Numbered from the stretch's first letter, positions 47,952 to 57,685 are shown. The stretch: DNA of 64,000 nt from Pseudomonas asplenii (GCF_900105475.1 NZ_LT629777.1:6386001-6450000), one strand, 5' to 3'. A program made the numbers and translations. The notes: a model not told the origin generated them from the letters alone.

Positions 47952-48635
47952 ATGGGCGAAAGTATTCTAATCGCGCAGAACCTTAGCAAAGTGGTTCCCA
48001 GCGCGGAAGGCGAACTGACCATCCTGCACCCCCTTAGCCTGCACCTGAACAAAGGTGACAGCCTGGCGATTGTCGGCGCCTCCGGCTCCGGCAAATCCAC
48101 CCTGCTCGGTCTGCTGGCCGGCCTCGACCTGCCCAGCGGCGGCGAGGTGACGCTGGCCGGACGCGCCTTGAGCAACCTCGACGAAGACCAGCGCGCGCGT
48201 ATCCGCGCCGAGCATGTCGGCTTCGTGTTCCAGAGTTTCCAGTTGCTCGACAGCCTCAACGCCCTGGAAAATGTCATGCTGCCGCTGGAACTGGACGGCC
48301 GCAGCGACGCCCGCGAGCGCGCCCGCGGCCTGCTGGAGCGGGTCGGTCTGGGCAAGCGGTTGAGCCACTCACCGCGCCAGTTGTCCGGTGGTGAACAGCA
48401 ACGGGTGGCCATAGCCCGGGCCTTCGCCGCCGAACCGGACGTGCTGTTCGCCGATGAACCCACCGGCAACCTCGACAGCCATACCGGCGAGCGCATCAGC
48501 GACCTGCTGTTCGAGTTGAACCAGGAGCGCGGCACCACCCTGGTGCTGGTGACCCATGACGAACGCCTGGCCCATCGTTGCCGGCGCCTGATCCGCCTTG
48601 ATGCCGGCCAGTTGGTCGCGCCCCTGGAGCCTTGA
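47952..48635 (+). CDS. ybbA: ABC transporter ATP-binding protein (YbbA/LolD-like)
   Basis: A 227-residue ATPase. Walker A is GASGSGKSTLLGLL (about 42-55), the signature is LSGGEQQRVAIARA, and Walker B is VLFADEPTGNLD. It belongs to the MacB/LolD-like subgroup that works with FtsX-type permeases. Only ten bases separate its start from the divergent tesA start. The stop overlaps the permease start by one base (TGATG). Confidence 0.92.
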   Translation: MGESILIAQNLSKVVPSAEGELTILHPLSLHLNKGDSLAIVGASGSGKSTLLGLLAGLDLPSGGEVTLAGRALSNLDEDQRARIRAEHVGFVFQSFQLLDSLNALENVMLPLELDGRSDARERARGLLERVGLGKRLSHSPRQLSGGEQQRVAIARAFAAEPDVLFADEPTGNLDSHTGERISDLLFELNQERGTTLVLVTHDERLAHRCRRLIRLDAGQLVAPLEP

Positions 48636-51139
48636 TGGCACGCCTGCCGCTGTTGCGCCTGTTCAGCCTCGCCGTCCGCCAACTCAAGCGCGATGCCCGT
48701 GCCGGAGAATTGCGGGTGCTGTTCTTCGCCCTGTTGGTCGCGGTAGCGGCCAGCACCGCCATCGGTTATTTCGGCGCCCGCCTGAACGGCGCGATGCTGC
48801 TGCGCGCCACCGAATTCCTCGCCGCCGACCTGGTCCTCGACGGCACCTCGCAAGCTCGCCCGGAGCAGATTCAGAGCGGTCGCGAACTCGGCCTCGAGCA
48901 CGCACGGATCGTTGAGTTCTCCAGCGTGATCGCCACCGACAACGGTATCCAGCTGTCGAGCATCAAGGCCGCCGACGAGGATTATCCCCTGCGCGGCGAA
49001 CTCAAGAGCGCCGCTGCGCCGTTTGGTGCCGCAACCGCAGGTGGCGGTCCGGCGCCCGGCGAAGCGTGGGTCGAGGCCCGGTTGATGACCGCCCTGGACC
49101 TGAAGATCGGCGACAGCATCGACGTCGGCATGAAGACCGTACGCCTGGCCCGGGTGCTCACCTACGAGCCGGATCGGGCCGGCAATTTCTACAGCCTGAC
49201 TCCACGCGTATTGATCAACCTGGCGGACCTGCAAGCCACCGGCGTGGTGCAACCCGGCAGCCGGGTCACTTTCCGCGAACTCTGGCGTGGGCCGGCCAGC
49301 GCCCTGGCGACCTACCGCGAACTGGTCAAACCGGGGTTGGCGGCAAACCAGCGCCTGCTGGATGCCCGCGACGGCAACCAGCAGATCGGTGGCGCGCTGG
49401 GCAAGGCCGAGCGTTACCTGAACATGGCAAGCCTGGTCGCGGTGCTGCTGTCCGGTGTGGCGGTAGCCCTCAGTGCCACCCGTTTCGCCGCCCGCCGCTT
49501 CGATGCCAGCGCCCTGTTGCGCTGTCTCGGGCTGTCACGTCGGGAAACCATGACCCTGTTCAGCCTGCAACTGGCGATCCTGGGTCTGCTGGCCAGCATC
49601 AGCGGCGCCCTGCTCGGCTGGCTGGCGCAGTTGGGCCTGTTCCAGTTGCTCCACGACCTGCTGCCGGCCGATGTACCACCCGGCGGCCTGACACCGGCCC
49701 TGGCCGGGATCGGTACCGGACTGGTGGCCCTGGCCGGCTTCGCCCTGCCGCCGCTGGCCGCACTGGGCCGGGTCCCACCCCTGCGGGTACTGCGCCGCGA
49801 CCTGCTGCCGATCCCGGCCAGCACCTGGATGGTCTACGGCACGGCCCTGCTGGCGCTTGGCCTGATCATGTGGCGCCTGAGCCTGGACCTGGTGCTGACC
49901 TTCGCCCTGCTCGGCGGCGGCGTGATTGCTGCGCTGGTGCTCGGTGGCCTGTTGCTGCTGGGCCTGCAAAGCCTGCGCCGGCTGTTGGCGAGGGCCTCGC
50001 TGCCCTGGCGCCTGGGCCTTGGCCAATTGCTGCGCCATCCACTGGCCGCCGCCGGCCAGTCCCTGGCCTTTGGCCTGATCCTGCTGTCGATGGCCCTGAT
50101 CGCGCTGCTGCGCGGCGAACTGCTCGATACCTGGCAGAACCAGTTGCCGAAAAATGCACCGAATTACTTCGCCCTGAATATCCTGCCCGCAGACAAGGAT
50201 GGCTTTCGCGATCACCTGAGCAGACTTGCCGCGCAGTCGGCGCCGATCTATCCGGTAGTGCCAGGCCGTCTGATCAGCATCAACGGCGAGGCGGTGCAGG
50301 ACATCGTCAGCAAGGACTCTGCCGGCGACCGGGCGATCCAGCGCGACCTCAGCCTGACCTGGGCCGCCGACCTGCCACCGGGCAATACACTGACGGCCGG
50401 CAGCTGGTGGTCGAACCAGCCCGGCGGCGACATTCCCGAGGTGTCAGTGGAGGCCAAGGTCGCCGCCAGCCTGAAGCTCAAGCTCGGCGATCACCTGGTC
50501 TTCAGTGTCGGCGGCAGCCAGCGCGAGGCCAAGGTCAGCAGCCTGCGCAGCATCAACTGGGACAACTTCCAGCCAAACTTCTTCATGATCTTCCAGCCCG
50601 GCACCCTGCAGGACCTGCCGGCCACGTACCTGACCAGCTTCTATCTGGCGCCCGGTCACGACAAGGACATCGTCGAGCTGTCCCGGGCGTTCCCGGCGAC
50701 GACCATACTGCAGGTCGAGGCCCTGCTAGAACAACTGCGCAGTATCCTCGCGCAGGTCACCATCGCGGTGGAGTACGTGTTGTTGTTCGTGTTGGCGGCA
50801 GGCATGGCGGTGCTTTTCTCCGGCCTGCAGGCGACACTGGACGAGCGCATTCGCCAAGGCGCGCTGCTGCGGGCGCTAGGTGCAGAGCGGCGGTTGCTGG
50901 TCAAGGCGCGGCGTATCGAGTTCGGCCTGCTGGGCGCCGCCAGCGGCCTGCTCGCCGCGCTGGGGGCGGAACTGGTGAGCCTGGTGCTGTACCGATTCGC
51001 CTTCGACCTGCCCTGGCATCCGCATCCGTGGCTGTTGCTGCTGCCGCTGCTCGGTGCCCTGCTGGTCGGCGGTGCAGGCGTGTTCGGCACCCGCCGGGCG
51101 CTGAATGCCAGCCCGCTGACAGTGCTGCGCGAGGGCTGA
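48635..51139 (+). CDS. ybbP: FtsX-like ABC transporter permease (YbbP)
   Basis: An 834-residue permease with two FtsX-type domains. One helix lies near residue 25, followed by a large extracytoplasmic domain. Helix clusters lie at about 265-310, 325-385, 395-440 and 475-490. A second periplasmic domain follows, and the last three helices lie near 710-825. It partners the ATPase gene just upstream, as in E. coli ybbA-ybbP beside tesA. The transported molecule is unknown. The ATG at 48635 is used rather than the TTG one codon earlier. Confidence 0.9.
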   Translation: MARLPLLRLFSLAVRQLKRDARAGELRVLFFALLVAVAASTAIGYFGARLNGAMLLRATEFLAADLVLDGTSQARPEQIQSGRELGLEHARIVEFSSVIATDNGIQLSSIKAADEDYPLRGELKSAAAPFGAATAGGGPAPGEAWVEARLMTALDLKIGDSIDVGMKTVRLARVLTYEPDRAGNFYSLTPRVLINLADLQATGVVQPGSRVTFRELWRGPASALATYRELVKPGLAANQRLLDARDGNQQIGGALGKAERYLNMASLVAVLLSGVAVALSATRFAARRFDASALLRCLGLSRRETMTLFSLQLAILGLLASISGALLGWLAQLGLFQLLHDLLPADVPPGGLTPALAGIGTGLVALAGFALPPLAALGRVPPLRVLRRDLLPIPASTWMVYGTALLALGLIMWRLSLDLVLTFALLGGGVIAALVLGGLLLLGLQSLRRLLARASLPWRLGLGQLLRHPLAAAGQSLAFGLILLSMALIALLRGELLDTWQNQLPKNAPNYFALNILPADKDGFRDHLSRLAAQSAPIYPVVPGRLISINGEAVQDIVSKDSAGDRAIQRDLSLTWAADLPPGNTLTAGSWWSNQPGGDIPEVSVEAKVAASLKLKLGDHLVFSVGGSQREAKVSSLRSINWDNFQPNFFMIFQPGTLQDLPATYLTSFYLAPGHDKDIVELSRAFPATTILQVEALLEQLRSILAQVTIAVEYVLLFVLAAGMAVLFSGLQATLDERIRQGALLRALGAERRLLVKARRIEFGLLGAASGLLAALGAELVSLVLYRFAFDLPWHPHPWLLLLPLLGALLVGGAGVFGTRRALNASPLTVLREG

Positions 51140-51245
51140 CAGCCTCGCGCCCGCCCACCCGACCTCAAGACACCCGATAACCTGACAGTTAAACTTTCAG
51201 GCACGGCTTCACCCCATGCAGACACACCCTCAAGGAGATCATTGA

Positions 51246-51719
51246 TTGGCCACGAACATCATCACCCGAGCCGGTCACGAGAAGCTGAAAGGCGAACTCG
51301 ATCACCTATGGCGCGTGTATCGGCCAGAGATCACACAGAAGGTCGCCTGGGCAGCATCGCTGGGCGACAGGAGCGAAAACGCCGATTACCAGTACAACAA
51401 GAAGCTGCTGCGGGAGATTGACCGACGCGTCAGGTATCTGCGCAAACGCCTGGAGGATGTGAAGGTCGTGGATTACTCCCCAGAGCAGGAAGGCAAGGTC
51501 TTCTTTGGCGCCTGGGTTGAGATAGAAAACGACGAAGGCGAACAGAAAAAGCTTCGGATCGTCGGGTATGACGAGATCTACGAGAGAAATGACTACATTT
51601 CCATCGACTCCCCCATGGCCAGGGCTCTGCTGAAGAAAGAAGAAGGCGATGAATGTGTCGTGCAGATTCCTGACGGCGAAGCCACCTGGTACGTTAACCA
51701 CATCTCATACGAGCGCTGA
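51246..51719 (+). CDS. greB: GreB transcript cleavage factor
   Basis: A 157-residue Gre factor that rescues backtracked RNA polymerase. The N-terminal coiled coil has RAGHEKLKGELDHLWRVYRPEITQKVAWAASLGDRSENADYQYNKKLLREIDRR, where the DRSENADY tip carries the catalytic acidic residues. The C-terminal FKBP-like domain follows. LGDRSENADYQYNKK favours GreB over GreA. The start is a TTG with AAGGAG eight bases before it; no nearby ATG fits. Confidence 0.93.
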   Translation: MATNIITRAGHEKLKGELDHLWRVYRPEITQKVAWAASLGDRSENADYQYNKKLLREIDRRVRYLRKRLEDVKVVDYSPEQEGKVFFGAWVEIENDEGEQKKLRIVGYDEIYERNDYISIDSPMARALLKKEEGDECVVQIPDGEATWYVNHISYER

Positions 51720-51774
51720 ATTCCACATCAGCCACGCGTAGCCCTGGTGGCTGGTTCTCCCTGAGCGCCCCCTC

Positions 51775-52710
51775 TCAATTTCGGTGTAGCAGTGTGTTGG
51801 GCGCGACGCCGAATGCCTTGCGAAACGCATGACTGAAGTGGGAGAAGTCAGAAAAGCCGAAGTCCAGCGCGGCCTGGGACACGCTGCGGACCTGACCGCG
51901 TTCGATCGCCTCACGGCTGGCATTCAGGCGTTCTTTCCAGATCTCTGCAACGGGGGTTTTCTGGTAGCGCGCGAACGCCCGCGTAACGGTTCGGGTGGAT
52001 ACATTGTGGGCCTGGGCGATGACCTCGATCGACAGGTCTGGCTCGGTCAAATGCCGCTGGATGTACTTCATGATGCGGCCGTAGAGATCCATCTCCTGGT
52101 GGGTCGTGTTGAGGTCCTGGAGTTCCAGGCTGATCACCAGCAGGTCGATCAACGCCGCGGAATAACGCTTGGCGATGTGCTCATCCTGCAACGACTCCGG
52201 CGTACTTGCGGCCTGACGCAGCATCTCGCGCAGGGGGATTACGCCGGGGCGCCGGTCGTCGAGGACCATCGCGGTGTATTCCGCGATACGCGGTAGCCGC
52301 TCGCAGAGCAAGGCCCGCGGAATACGGACCAAGTGGTTTTCGGTACCACCCAGGCTGAAGCGAAACGCCTGAGTTGCGTCATAAAGAAACAGATTCCCGG
52401 CTGCCAGGCTGGCTTTTCTTGCGCCCTGCTCAATTTGGCCATGGCCATTTCGAGCGAAACCCAACCATAAGTCTTCTGCCGGACCGCTGCGCAGGTGACG
52501 CTCGGAACGTTCCCAGTAATGCAGTGGCGATGACAACGAACAGAGGTCCAGATCGCCGACGGTATTGACGGCGAGTGCACCATCGAAACTGCTTTGGGAC
52601 AAGGGTTTGCTATCGGCCGCCAGGCAATGGCGGCAAACCACTTCTTTCCAATACTCAAAGCGACGTGGTGCAGGAACGGCAAGGGTCGAATACTGAGTGC
52701 TTGGGTTCAT
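51775..52710 (-). CDS. AraC/XylS-type regulator of the aldoxime/nitrile cluster
   Basis: A 311-residue-scale regulator. The N-terminal sensor domain (about 1-190) is of the AraC-binding-like type. The C-terminal double helix-turn-helix (about 205-305) has LSIEVIAQAHNVSTRTVTRAFARYQKTPVAEIWKERL and VSQAALDFGFSDFSHFSHAFRKAFGVAPNTLLH. The start at 52710 (MNPSTQYSTLAVPAPRRFEYWKEVV) fits this class better than the longer frame. It diverges from the small ORF and oxdA. P. chlororaphis aldoxime clusters also have an AraC-type activator. Repeats at 52970 and 55333 are candidate sites. Confidence 0.88.
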   Translation of the reverse strand: MNPSTQYSTLAVPAPRRFEYWKEVVCRHCLAADSKPLSQSSFDGALAVNTVGDLDLCSLSSPLHYWERSERHLRSGPAEDLWLGFARNGHGQIEQGARKASLAAGNLFLYDATQAFRFSLGGTENHLVRIPRALLCERLPRIAEYTAMVLDDRRPGVIPLREMLRQAASTPESLQDEHIAKRYSAALIDLLVISLELQDLNTTHQEMDLYGRIMKYIQRHLTEPDLSIEVIAQAHNVSTRTVTRAFARYQKTPVAEIWKERLNASREAIERGQVRSVSQAALDFGFSDFSHFSHAFRKAFGVAPNTLLHRN

Positions 52711-52969
52711 GACACGGACCTCGGTACAGCGACGTAATAAGAGCTCGAGAAGGTGTAACAGGTTTGTCACTGACAGCAATTAATAGGCCAAGCGCACTCG
52801 CGGGCATCCTTGAGGGGGCAACGGCGTTTTTTTCATCGAGGTTGTCTCCACGCCGTAGAGACTCTTGAATCCCTCACCCTCCCCATTTCAAGGCACAAAA
52901 TGCCGACCTTCGGCACCGGCGCACCAACCCCGATCATCGTTGGAGCGTCAGGCCCAGAGCTGTCTTTTC

Positions 52970-52998
52970 CAACCAAACGGTTGTCTCGACGAACCAAG
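52970..52998 (+). promoter_or_regulatory. Direct-repeat operator candidate upstream of oxdA
   Basis: CAACCAAA at 52970 and GAACCAAG at 52991 are two direct half-sites exactly 21 bases apart, the layout bound by AraC/XylS proteins. The first half-site shares CAACCAA-N5-TGTCT with the element before the amidase gene. The small ORF starts 67 bases downstream and oxdA about 270. Confidence 0.6.
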
Positions 52999-53064
52999 CG
53001 CCCCTTCTGCGTACAGCCTAATTTCCACCTCACAGCAGCTCATACCCCGCTGATGAGGCACGCC

Positions 53065-53226
53065 ATGTATCGACAGTGTTCACAACGATTGGCTGATTGC
53101 TCCTGGCTTCTGCACAGGCGCGACCTTGCCCCTGAAGAGTCGGCTTATTGGTTGATTGAATGGGCGGCCATGAAGCTGCTGCATCAACGGCAGATCGTCA
53201 AACGCAGCCAGCCGCTGAAGCGTTGA
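53065..53226 (+). CDS. Putative small protein (53 residues) ahead of oxdA
   Basis: A short frame MYRQCSQRLADCSWLLHRRD, then LAPEESAYWLIEWAAMKLL and a basic tail. It has two cysteines and an amphipathic helix-like centre. GAGG lies six bases before the ATG. The frame stays open far upstream, but only this start has a good ribosome site, and the operator candidate lies just before it. It ends 42 bases before oxdA, so it may be the first gene of the operon. I recognise no family. Confidence 0.5.
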   Translation: MYRQCSQRLADCSWLLHRRDLAPEESAYWLIEWAAMKLLHQRQIVKRSQPLKR

Positions 53227-53268
53227 TACGTAGCCGTAGGCCTGAACGAAAATAACGAGGAGCTCAAG

Positions 53269-54327
53269 ATGGAATCTGCAATCGACAAACATCTCAAATG
53301 CCCACGCACCCTGTCCCGTCGGGTACCCGACGAGTACCAGCCGCCGTTTCCGATGTGGGTGGCACGGGCTGATGAGCAGTTGGTACAGGTGGTGATGGCT
53401 TACCTGGGCGTGCAATATCGCGGCGATGCTCAGCGCGAGGCCGCCTTGCAGGCGATGCGTCACATCGTCGGCAGTTTCAGCCTGGCCGATGGCCCGCAGA
53501 CCCATGACTTGACCCACCACACCGACAACAGCGGCTTTGATAATCTGATTGTGGTCGGATACTGGAAAGACCCTGCAGCCTACTGCCGCTGGTTGTGTTC
53601 ACCCCAGGTGAATGACTGGTGGAGCTCGCCGGAGCGGCTGGGTGAGGGCCTTGGCTACTTCCGCGAAATCACCGCCCCGCGCGCCGAGCAGTTCGAGACC
53701 TTGTATGCCTTCCAGGAAAACCTGCCCGGTGTCGGCGCCGTCATGGATACGATCAGTGGCGAGATCGAAGAGCACGGTTACTGGGGCTCGATGCGCGACC
53801 GCTTCCCGATCTCCCAGACAGACTGGATGCAACCCACGAATGAGCTGCAAGTGGCCGTGGGTGACCCGACCCAGGGTGGCCGGGTCGTGGTTCTGGGCCA
53901 TGACAATCTCACGCTGATTCGCTCAGGTCAGGACTGGGCGGATGCCGAAGCGGACGAGCGCTCGCTGTACCTCGACGAAATTCTGCCGACCTTGCAGGAC
54001 GGCATGGATTTCCTGCGTGACAACGGCGGCCCCCTAGGCTGCTACAGCAACAGGTTCGTACGGAATATCGATATGGATGGCAACTTTCTCGATCTGAGCT
54101 ACAACATCGGTCACTGGCGCTCAGTCGAAAAACTCGAGCGCTGGGCAGAGTCGCACCCTACCCATCTGCGTATTTTCGTCACGTTCTTTCGCGTGGCCGC
54201 AGGTTTGAAAAAGTTGCGGCTGTACCACGAAGTGTCCGTCTCGGACGCCAAGAGCCAGATATTCGAGTACATCAACTGTCACTCGCAGACCGGCATGTTG
54301 CGCGACGCACTGCCGCCAACAGCCTGA
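53269..54327 (+). CDS. oxdA: Aldoxime dehydratase (phenylacetaldoxime dehydratase type)
   Basis: A 352-residue heme enzyme that removes water from aldoximes to give nitriles, in the cytoplasm. Length equals that of P. chlororaphis OxdA. The residues known to matter in this family fall at the same numbers: His299 (heme ligand, in THLRIF), His320 (catalytic, in LYHEV), Ser219 (LIRSGQ) and Arg178 (RDRFP). The start follows GAGGAG. It begins the catabolic run that continues to nitrile hydratase and amidase. Confidence 0.96.
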   Translation: MESAIDKHLKCPRTLSRRVPDEYQPPFPMWVARADEQLVQVVMAYLGVQYRGDAQREAALQAMRHIVGSFSLADGPQTHDLTHHTDNSGFDNLIVVGYWKDPAAYCRWLCSPQVNDWWSSPERLGEGLGYFREITAPRAEQFETLYAFQENLPGVGAVMDTISGEIEEHGYWGSMRDRFPISQTDWMQPTNELQVAVGDPTQGGRVVVLGHDNLTLIRSGQDWADAEADERSLYLDEILPTLQDGMDFLRDNGGPLGCYSNRFVRNIDMDGNFLDLSYNIGHWRSVEKLERWAESHPTHLRIFVTFFRVAAGLKKLRLYHEVSVSDAKSQIFEYINCHSQTGMLRDALPPTA

Positions 54328-54407
54328 GGTCCATCGGCCTTCACCGCCCAATTTCAGCCTCCTCGCCACCCTCCTCGGGTGGTGCGGCCTCCCTGTGCGA
54401 GAAATAA

Positions 54408-55277
54408 ATGATGAACAAGATCCGCTTGCTGACACTTTCCACCCTGTTGCCCGCGCTTCACGCAAACGCCGGTGAGGTTGCCCCTGGCGATTATGAGCAA
54501 TACCCGGTCGGCGCGACCATCGGGGCGATTTATTACCAGCACGCCACCACCGACTCGGCTTACAGCAACGGGCACAAGACCAGCTCCGACTTCAAGTTGA
54601 CCTCAGACGTCGGCATCCTGCGTCTGCTGCATGTCTACGCGCTCAGTGATACGGTCACCATCGACCCGCAATTCCTTTTGCCTTTCGGCCACGTCTCCAG
54701 CACAGGTGACGCTTCTGCGCTGGGCAGCACGCGTGGCGTGGGCGACTTGATCCTGACCGCGCCGGTCAAGTGGCGGCTCAACGAAGCCCGCGACACCCTC
54801 AGTATCGCCCCCTATCTGTATGTCCCCAGTGGCACCTATGACAAGGACGACGCGCTCAATATCGGCGAGAACCGCTGGAAATTCGAACTGCAGAGCGCCT
54901 ACGTCAAGCACTTCACGGAAAAATGGGCTATGGACCTGGTCGGCGGCGCCACATGGTATGGCGACAACACTGATTATGGTGCAAATGCCGACCGCCTGAA
55001 GCAGGACGTGTCCTACGCAGCACAGATCATGGGGCGCTACATGCCAGACGCCACCACGGCATTTGGCATTGGCTTCGGGCGTACCTGGGGAGGTGAGACG
55101 AACGTCGAGCACGTCAATCAGGATAACGAGTTGGGTACCACCAACTTCCGTCTGACGGCCACCAAATTCGTCACCCCCAAGGACCAGATCCAACTGCAAT
55201 TGGGCAAGGACCTCTCGGTGGACAACGGCCCCAAGGAAGACTTGCGCATAAACCTGCGTTACGCCCGCGTTTTTTGA
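54408..55277 (+). CDS. Outer membrane protein of the MetA-pathway phenol degradation family
   Basis: A 289-residue protein with a signal peptide (ending LHANAGEV, about 22). It is otherwise built of alternating beta strands and ends in an aromatic residue ([10 protein letters not shown]), as outer membrane barrels do. Pattern and segments such as [36 protein letters not shown] fit the family often found beside aromatic-compound degradation genes. Its place between oxdA and the amidase suggests uptake of aldoxime or nitrile. I do not recall this gene in the described P. chlororaphis cluster. Confidence 0.8.
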   Translation: MMNKIRLLTLSTLLPALHANAGEVAPGDYEQYPVGATIGAIYYQHATTDSAYSNGHKTSSDFKLTSDVGILRLLHVYALSDTVTIDPQFLLPFGHVSSTGDASALGSTRGVGDLILTAPVKWRLNEARDTLSIAPYLYVPSGTYDKDDALNIGENRWKFELQSAYVKHFTEKWAMDLVGGATWYGDNTDYGANADRLKQDVSYAAQIMGRYMPDATTAFGIGFGRTWGGETNVEHVNQDNELGTTNFRLTATKFVTPKDQIQLQLGKDLSVDNGPKEDLRINLRYARVF

Positions 55278-55323
55278 CGCAAGCGTCAACCGGGCAAGGC
55301 CCCCTGCGGCCTCGGCGCAGGGG
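55274..55323. repeat. Inverted repeats after the outer membrane protein gene
   Basis: TTGACGC-AA-GCGTCAA (55274-55289) overlaps the stop codon. An eight-base-pair hairpin CCCCTGCG...CGCAGGGG (55301-55323) follows. Neither has a T tract, so they look more like RNA processing or protein sites than a terminator. Confidence 0.45.
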
Positions 55324-55332
55324 TGTCCGGCT

Positions 55333-55361
55333 CAACCAAGTCGATGTCTTTTTCAACCAAG
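55333..55361 (+). promoter_or_regulatory. Direct-repeat operator candidate upstream of the amidase
   Basis: CAACCAAG occurs at 55333 and again at 55354, exactly 21 bases apart and identical. The first copy shares CAACCAA-N5-TGTCT with the element before oxdA. The amidase ATG lies about 98 bases downstream, so a second regulated promoter is likely here. Confidence 0.65.
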
Positions 55362-55458
55362 CCTGCGACTGGCGATGCGGACTATCTTGAGCGCCAGCCC
55401 CACTCCTTTGACGAGCCTGCAGTGCTATTCGGCCACTTACCGTAAGGACAAACCCATC

Positions 55459-56973
55459 ATGGCAATCGTTCGTCCCACCCTTGAGCAGCTACTGGACATT
55501 GCGAACAGCCTGCACATGCAGCTCAACAGCGAGCAAGCCAGTGAATACCTCGCCCTCATGCAGTCCAGCTTCGACGCCTATGACCTGATTGACGAACTGC
55601 CCGACTTCATCCCGCCTGTACGCTACGAACGCAGTTCCAGCTATCGTCCATCGGCTGAGCACAACCCGTTCAACGCCTGGTATTTCCGTACCGAAGTCAA
55701 CGGCACCCGCGAAGGCAAACTGGCGGGTAAGACCGTTGCACTCAAGGACAATATCTCACTGGCCGGTGTGCCCATGATGAATGGTGCCAAGCCACTTGAA
55801 GGCTTCGTCCCGTCCTTCGATGCCACTGTCGTCAGCCGCTTGCTGGATGCCGGAGCAACCATCCTCGGCAAGGCGACATGCGAACACTACTGCCTGTCCG
55901 GCGGCAGTCACACCTCTGATCCGGCCCCGGTGCATAACCCCCACCGTCAGGGTTTTTCTGCCGGGGGTTCCTCTTCCGGCAGCGCGGTCCTGGTTGCCGC
56001 GGGCGAAGTCGATCTGGCGGTTGGCGGTGATCAGGGTGGGTCCATCCGGATTCCTTCGGCGTTCTGCGGCACCTACGGCATGAAGCCGACCCACGGCCTG
56101 GTGCCATACACCGGGATCATGGCCATCGAGGCGACGATCGACCATGCCGGCCCCATCACCGCCAATGTGCGGGACAACGCATTGATGCTGGAGGTGATGG
56201 CGGGCCCGGATGAACTCGATCCTCGCCAGGCCGCGCCCCAGGTCGACAACTACAGCGATTACCTGGAGCGTGGCGTTAACGGACTCAGGATCGGCATCTT
56301 GAAGGAAGGCTTTGAACTGCCCAACCTCGATCCCCGGGTAGCCTCATCGGTACGCAATGCAATCGCGCAGTTTGCGCGGCTCGGCGCACAGGTCGAGGAA
56401 GTCTCCGTTCCTGAGCACAAGATCGCCGGTTCGCTGTGGCATCCCATCGGTTGCGAAGGCCTGACCATGCAGATGATGCACGGCAACGGCGCCGGTTTTA
56501 ACTGGAAGGGACTGTATGACGTCGCCTTGCTGGACAAACAAGTCGGCTGGCGTGATGAGGCGGACGATCTGTCCGCCTCTCTGAAGCTGTGCATGTTCGT
56601 CGGGCAATACGGCCTTCAGCGCTACAACGGCCGTTTCTACGCCAAGGCGCAAAACCTCAGGCGCCTGGCCAGTGCCGGTTATGACGCCGCATTGGCCCGC
56701 TACGACCTGCTGGTGATGCCTACCGTTCCGATACTTGCCCAGCCTCACCCGGAACCGGGTTGCTCGATCACCGACTACGTGGCTCGAGCACTGGAAATGA
56801 TCGGCAATGCCTCGGCCCAGGACATCACCGGCCATCCGGCCATGTCAATTCCCTGTGGCCGGGTGGACTGTTTGCCGGTCGGGCTCATGCTGGTTGGCAA
56901 GCACTATGCCGAAGGCACGATTTACCAGGCCGCCGCGGCGTTCGAGGCGTCGGTTGACTGGAAAAACCTTTAG
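55459..56973 (+). CDS. Amidase of the amidase-signature family
   Basis: A 504-residue amidase that hydrolyses the amide made by nitrile hydratase into acid and ammonia. The Ser-cisSer-Lys triad is visible: Lys96 in VALKDNISL, Ser171 in [10 protein letters not shown] and Ser195 in [12 protein letters not shown]. These are the same positions I recall for the Rhodococcus enantioselective amidase. The start at 55459 ([12 protein letters not shown]) follows TAAGGA; the frame extends 28 codons upstream but would enter the repeats. It has its own operator candidate. Confidence 0.95.
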   Translation: MAIVRPTLEQLLDIANSLHMQLNSEQASEYLALMQSSFDAYDLIDELPDFIPPVRYERSSSYRPSAEHNPFNAWYFRTEVNGTREGKLAGKTVALKDNISLAGVPMMNGAKPLEGFVPSFDATVVSRLLDAGATILGKATCEHYCLSGGSHTSDPAPVHNPHRQGFSAGGSSSGSAVLVAAGEVDLAVGGDQGGSIRIPSAFCGTYGMKPTHGLVPYTGIMAIEATIDHAGPITANVRDNALMLEVMAGPDELDPRQAAPQVDNYSDYLERGVNGLRIGILKEGFELPNLDPRVASSVRNAIAQFARLGAQVEEVSVPEHKIAGSLWHPIGCEGLTMQMMHGNGAGFNWKGLYDVALLDKQVGWRDEADDLSASLKLCMFVGQYGLQRYNGRFYAKAQNLRRLASAGYDAALARYDLLVMPTVPILAQPHPEPGCSITDYVARALEMIGNASAQDITGHPAMSIPCGRVDCLPVGLMLVGKHYAEGTIYQAAAAFEASVDWKNL

Positions 56974-57050
56974 CCAGTGCGGCCCATGCAGCGCAAAAAC
57001 AATAAAGCCGTCAGGCGCTGCTTCGAAATTCAACGATGAGGAATCAATTG

Positions 57051-57644
57051 ATGACCCAACATGCAGGCACCCCATCAACCCCGGGAGAGCGAGCCAATGC
57101 GTTATTGCAAGTGCTCAAGCAAAAGGACCTGATCCCCGAGGGTTACATCGAACACCTGACCCAACTGATGGCACACCAATGGAGCCCGGACAATGGTGCT
57201 CGGGTTGTGGCCAAGGCCTGGGTGGACCCGCAATTTCGTGAACTGCTGCTCAGGGACGGTACCGCCGCGTGCGCCCAGTTTGGCTATACCGGCCCTCAGG
57301 GCGAATACATCGTTGCCCTGGAAGATACGCCCACGCTGAAAAACGTGATTGTGTGCAGCCTTTGCTCCTGTACCAATTGGCCCGTCCTCGGCTTGCCACC
57401 GGAGTGGTACAAGGGCTTCGAATTCCGTGCCCGCCTGGTTCGCGAAGGGCGCACCGTCCTGCGGGAACTGGGCACGCAATTGCCGGACGAGGTCACCGTC
57501 AAGGTGTGGGATACCAGTGCTGAAAGTCGCTACCTGGTGTTGCCGATGCGTCCTGTGGGCAGCGACTCCATGGATGAAGAGGCACTTCGAAAACTGATCA
57601 CCAAGGATGTCCTGATCGGCGTGGCGCTACCGCGCGTAGCGTAG
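57051..57644 (+). CDS. Nitrile hydratase alpha subunit, iron type
   Basis: A 197-residue subunit of the enzyme that hydrates nitriles to amides. The metal-binding motif VCSLCSCT is at 101-108, with Cys102, Cys105, Ser106 and Cys107 as ligands. Serine after the first cysteine (CSLCSC) marks the non-heme iron type, while the cobalt type has threonine. The ATG at 57051 has AGGA eight bases upstream; the ATG five codons earlier lacks one. Two of the cysteines are oxidised in known homologues. Confidence 0.96.
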   Translation: MTQHAGTPSTPGERANALLQVLKQKDLIPEGYIEHLTQLMAHQWSPDNGARVVAKAWVDPQFRELLLRDGTAACAQFGYTGPQGEYIVALEDTPTLKNVIVCSLCSCTNWPVLGLPPEWYKGFEFRARLVREGRTVLRELGTQLPDEVTVKVWDTSAESRYLVLPMRPVGSDSMDEEALRKLITKDVLIGVALPRVA

Positions 57645-57685
57645 CCGGGACGCTTTGTTTCCTTCACTTTTCAGAGGTACTCACA

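Noticed and set aside
47336..49252. A 638-codon reading including tesA with a long N-terminal extension
   Set aside because: The extension lies opposite ybbA and ybbP and has no domain; the ATG at 47941 gives a clean signal peptide.
49066..51180. Plus-strand frame of 704 codons overlapping ybbP
   Set aside because: Arg/Pro/Gly-rich frame-shifted shadow of the permease with no membrane or domain pattern.
52810..53064. N-terminal extension of the small ORF before oxdA
   Set aside because: It would run through the operator candidate and has no ribosome site; only the start at 53065 is supported.
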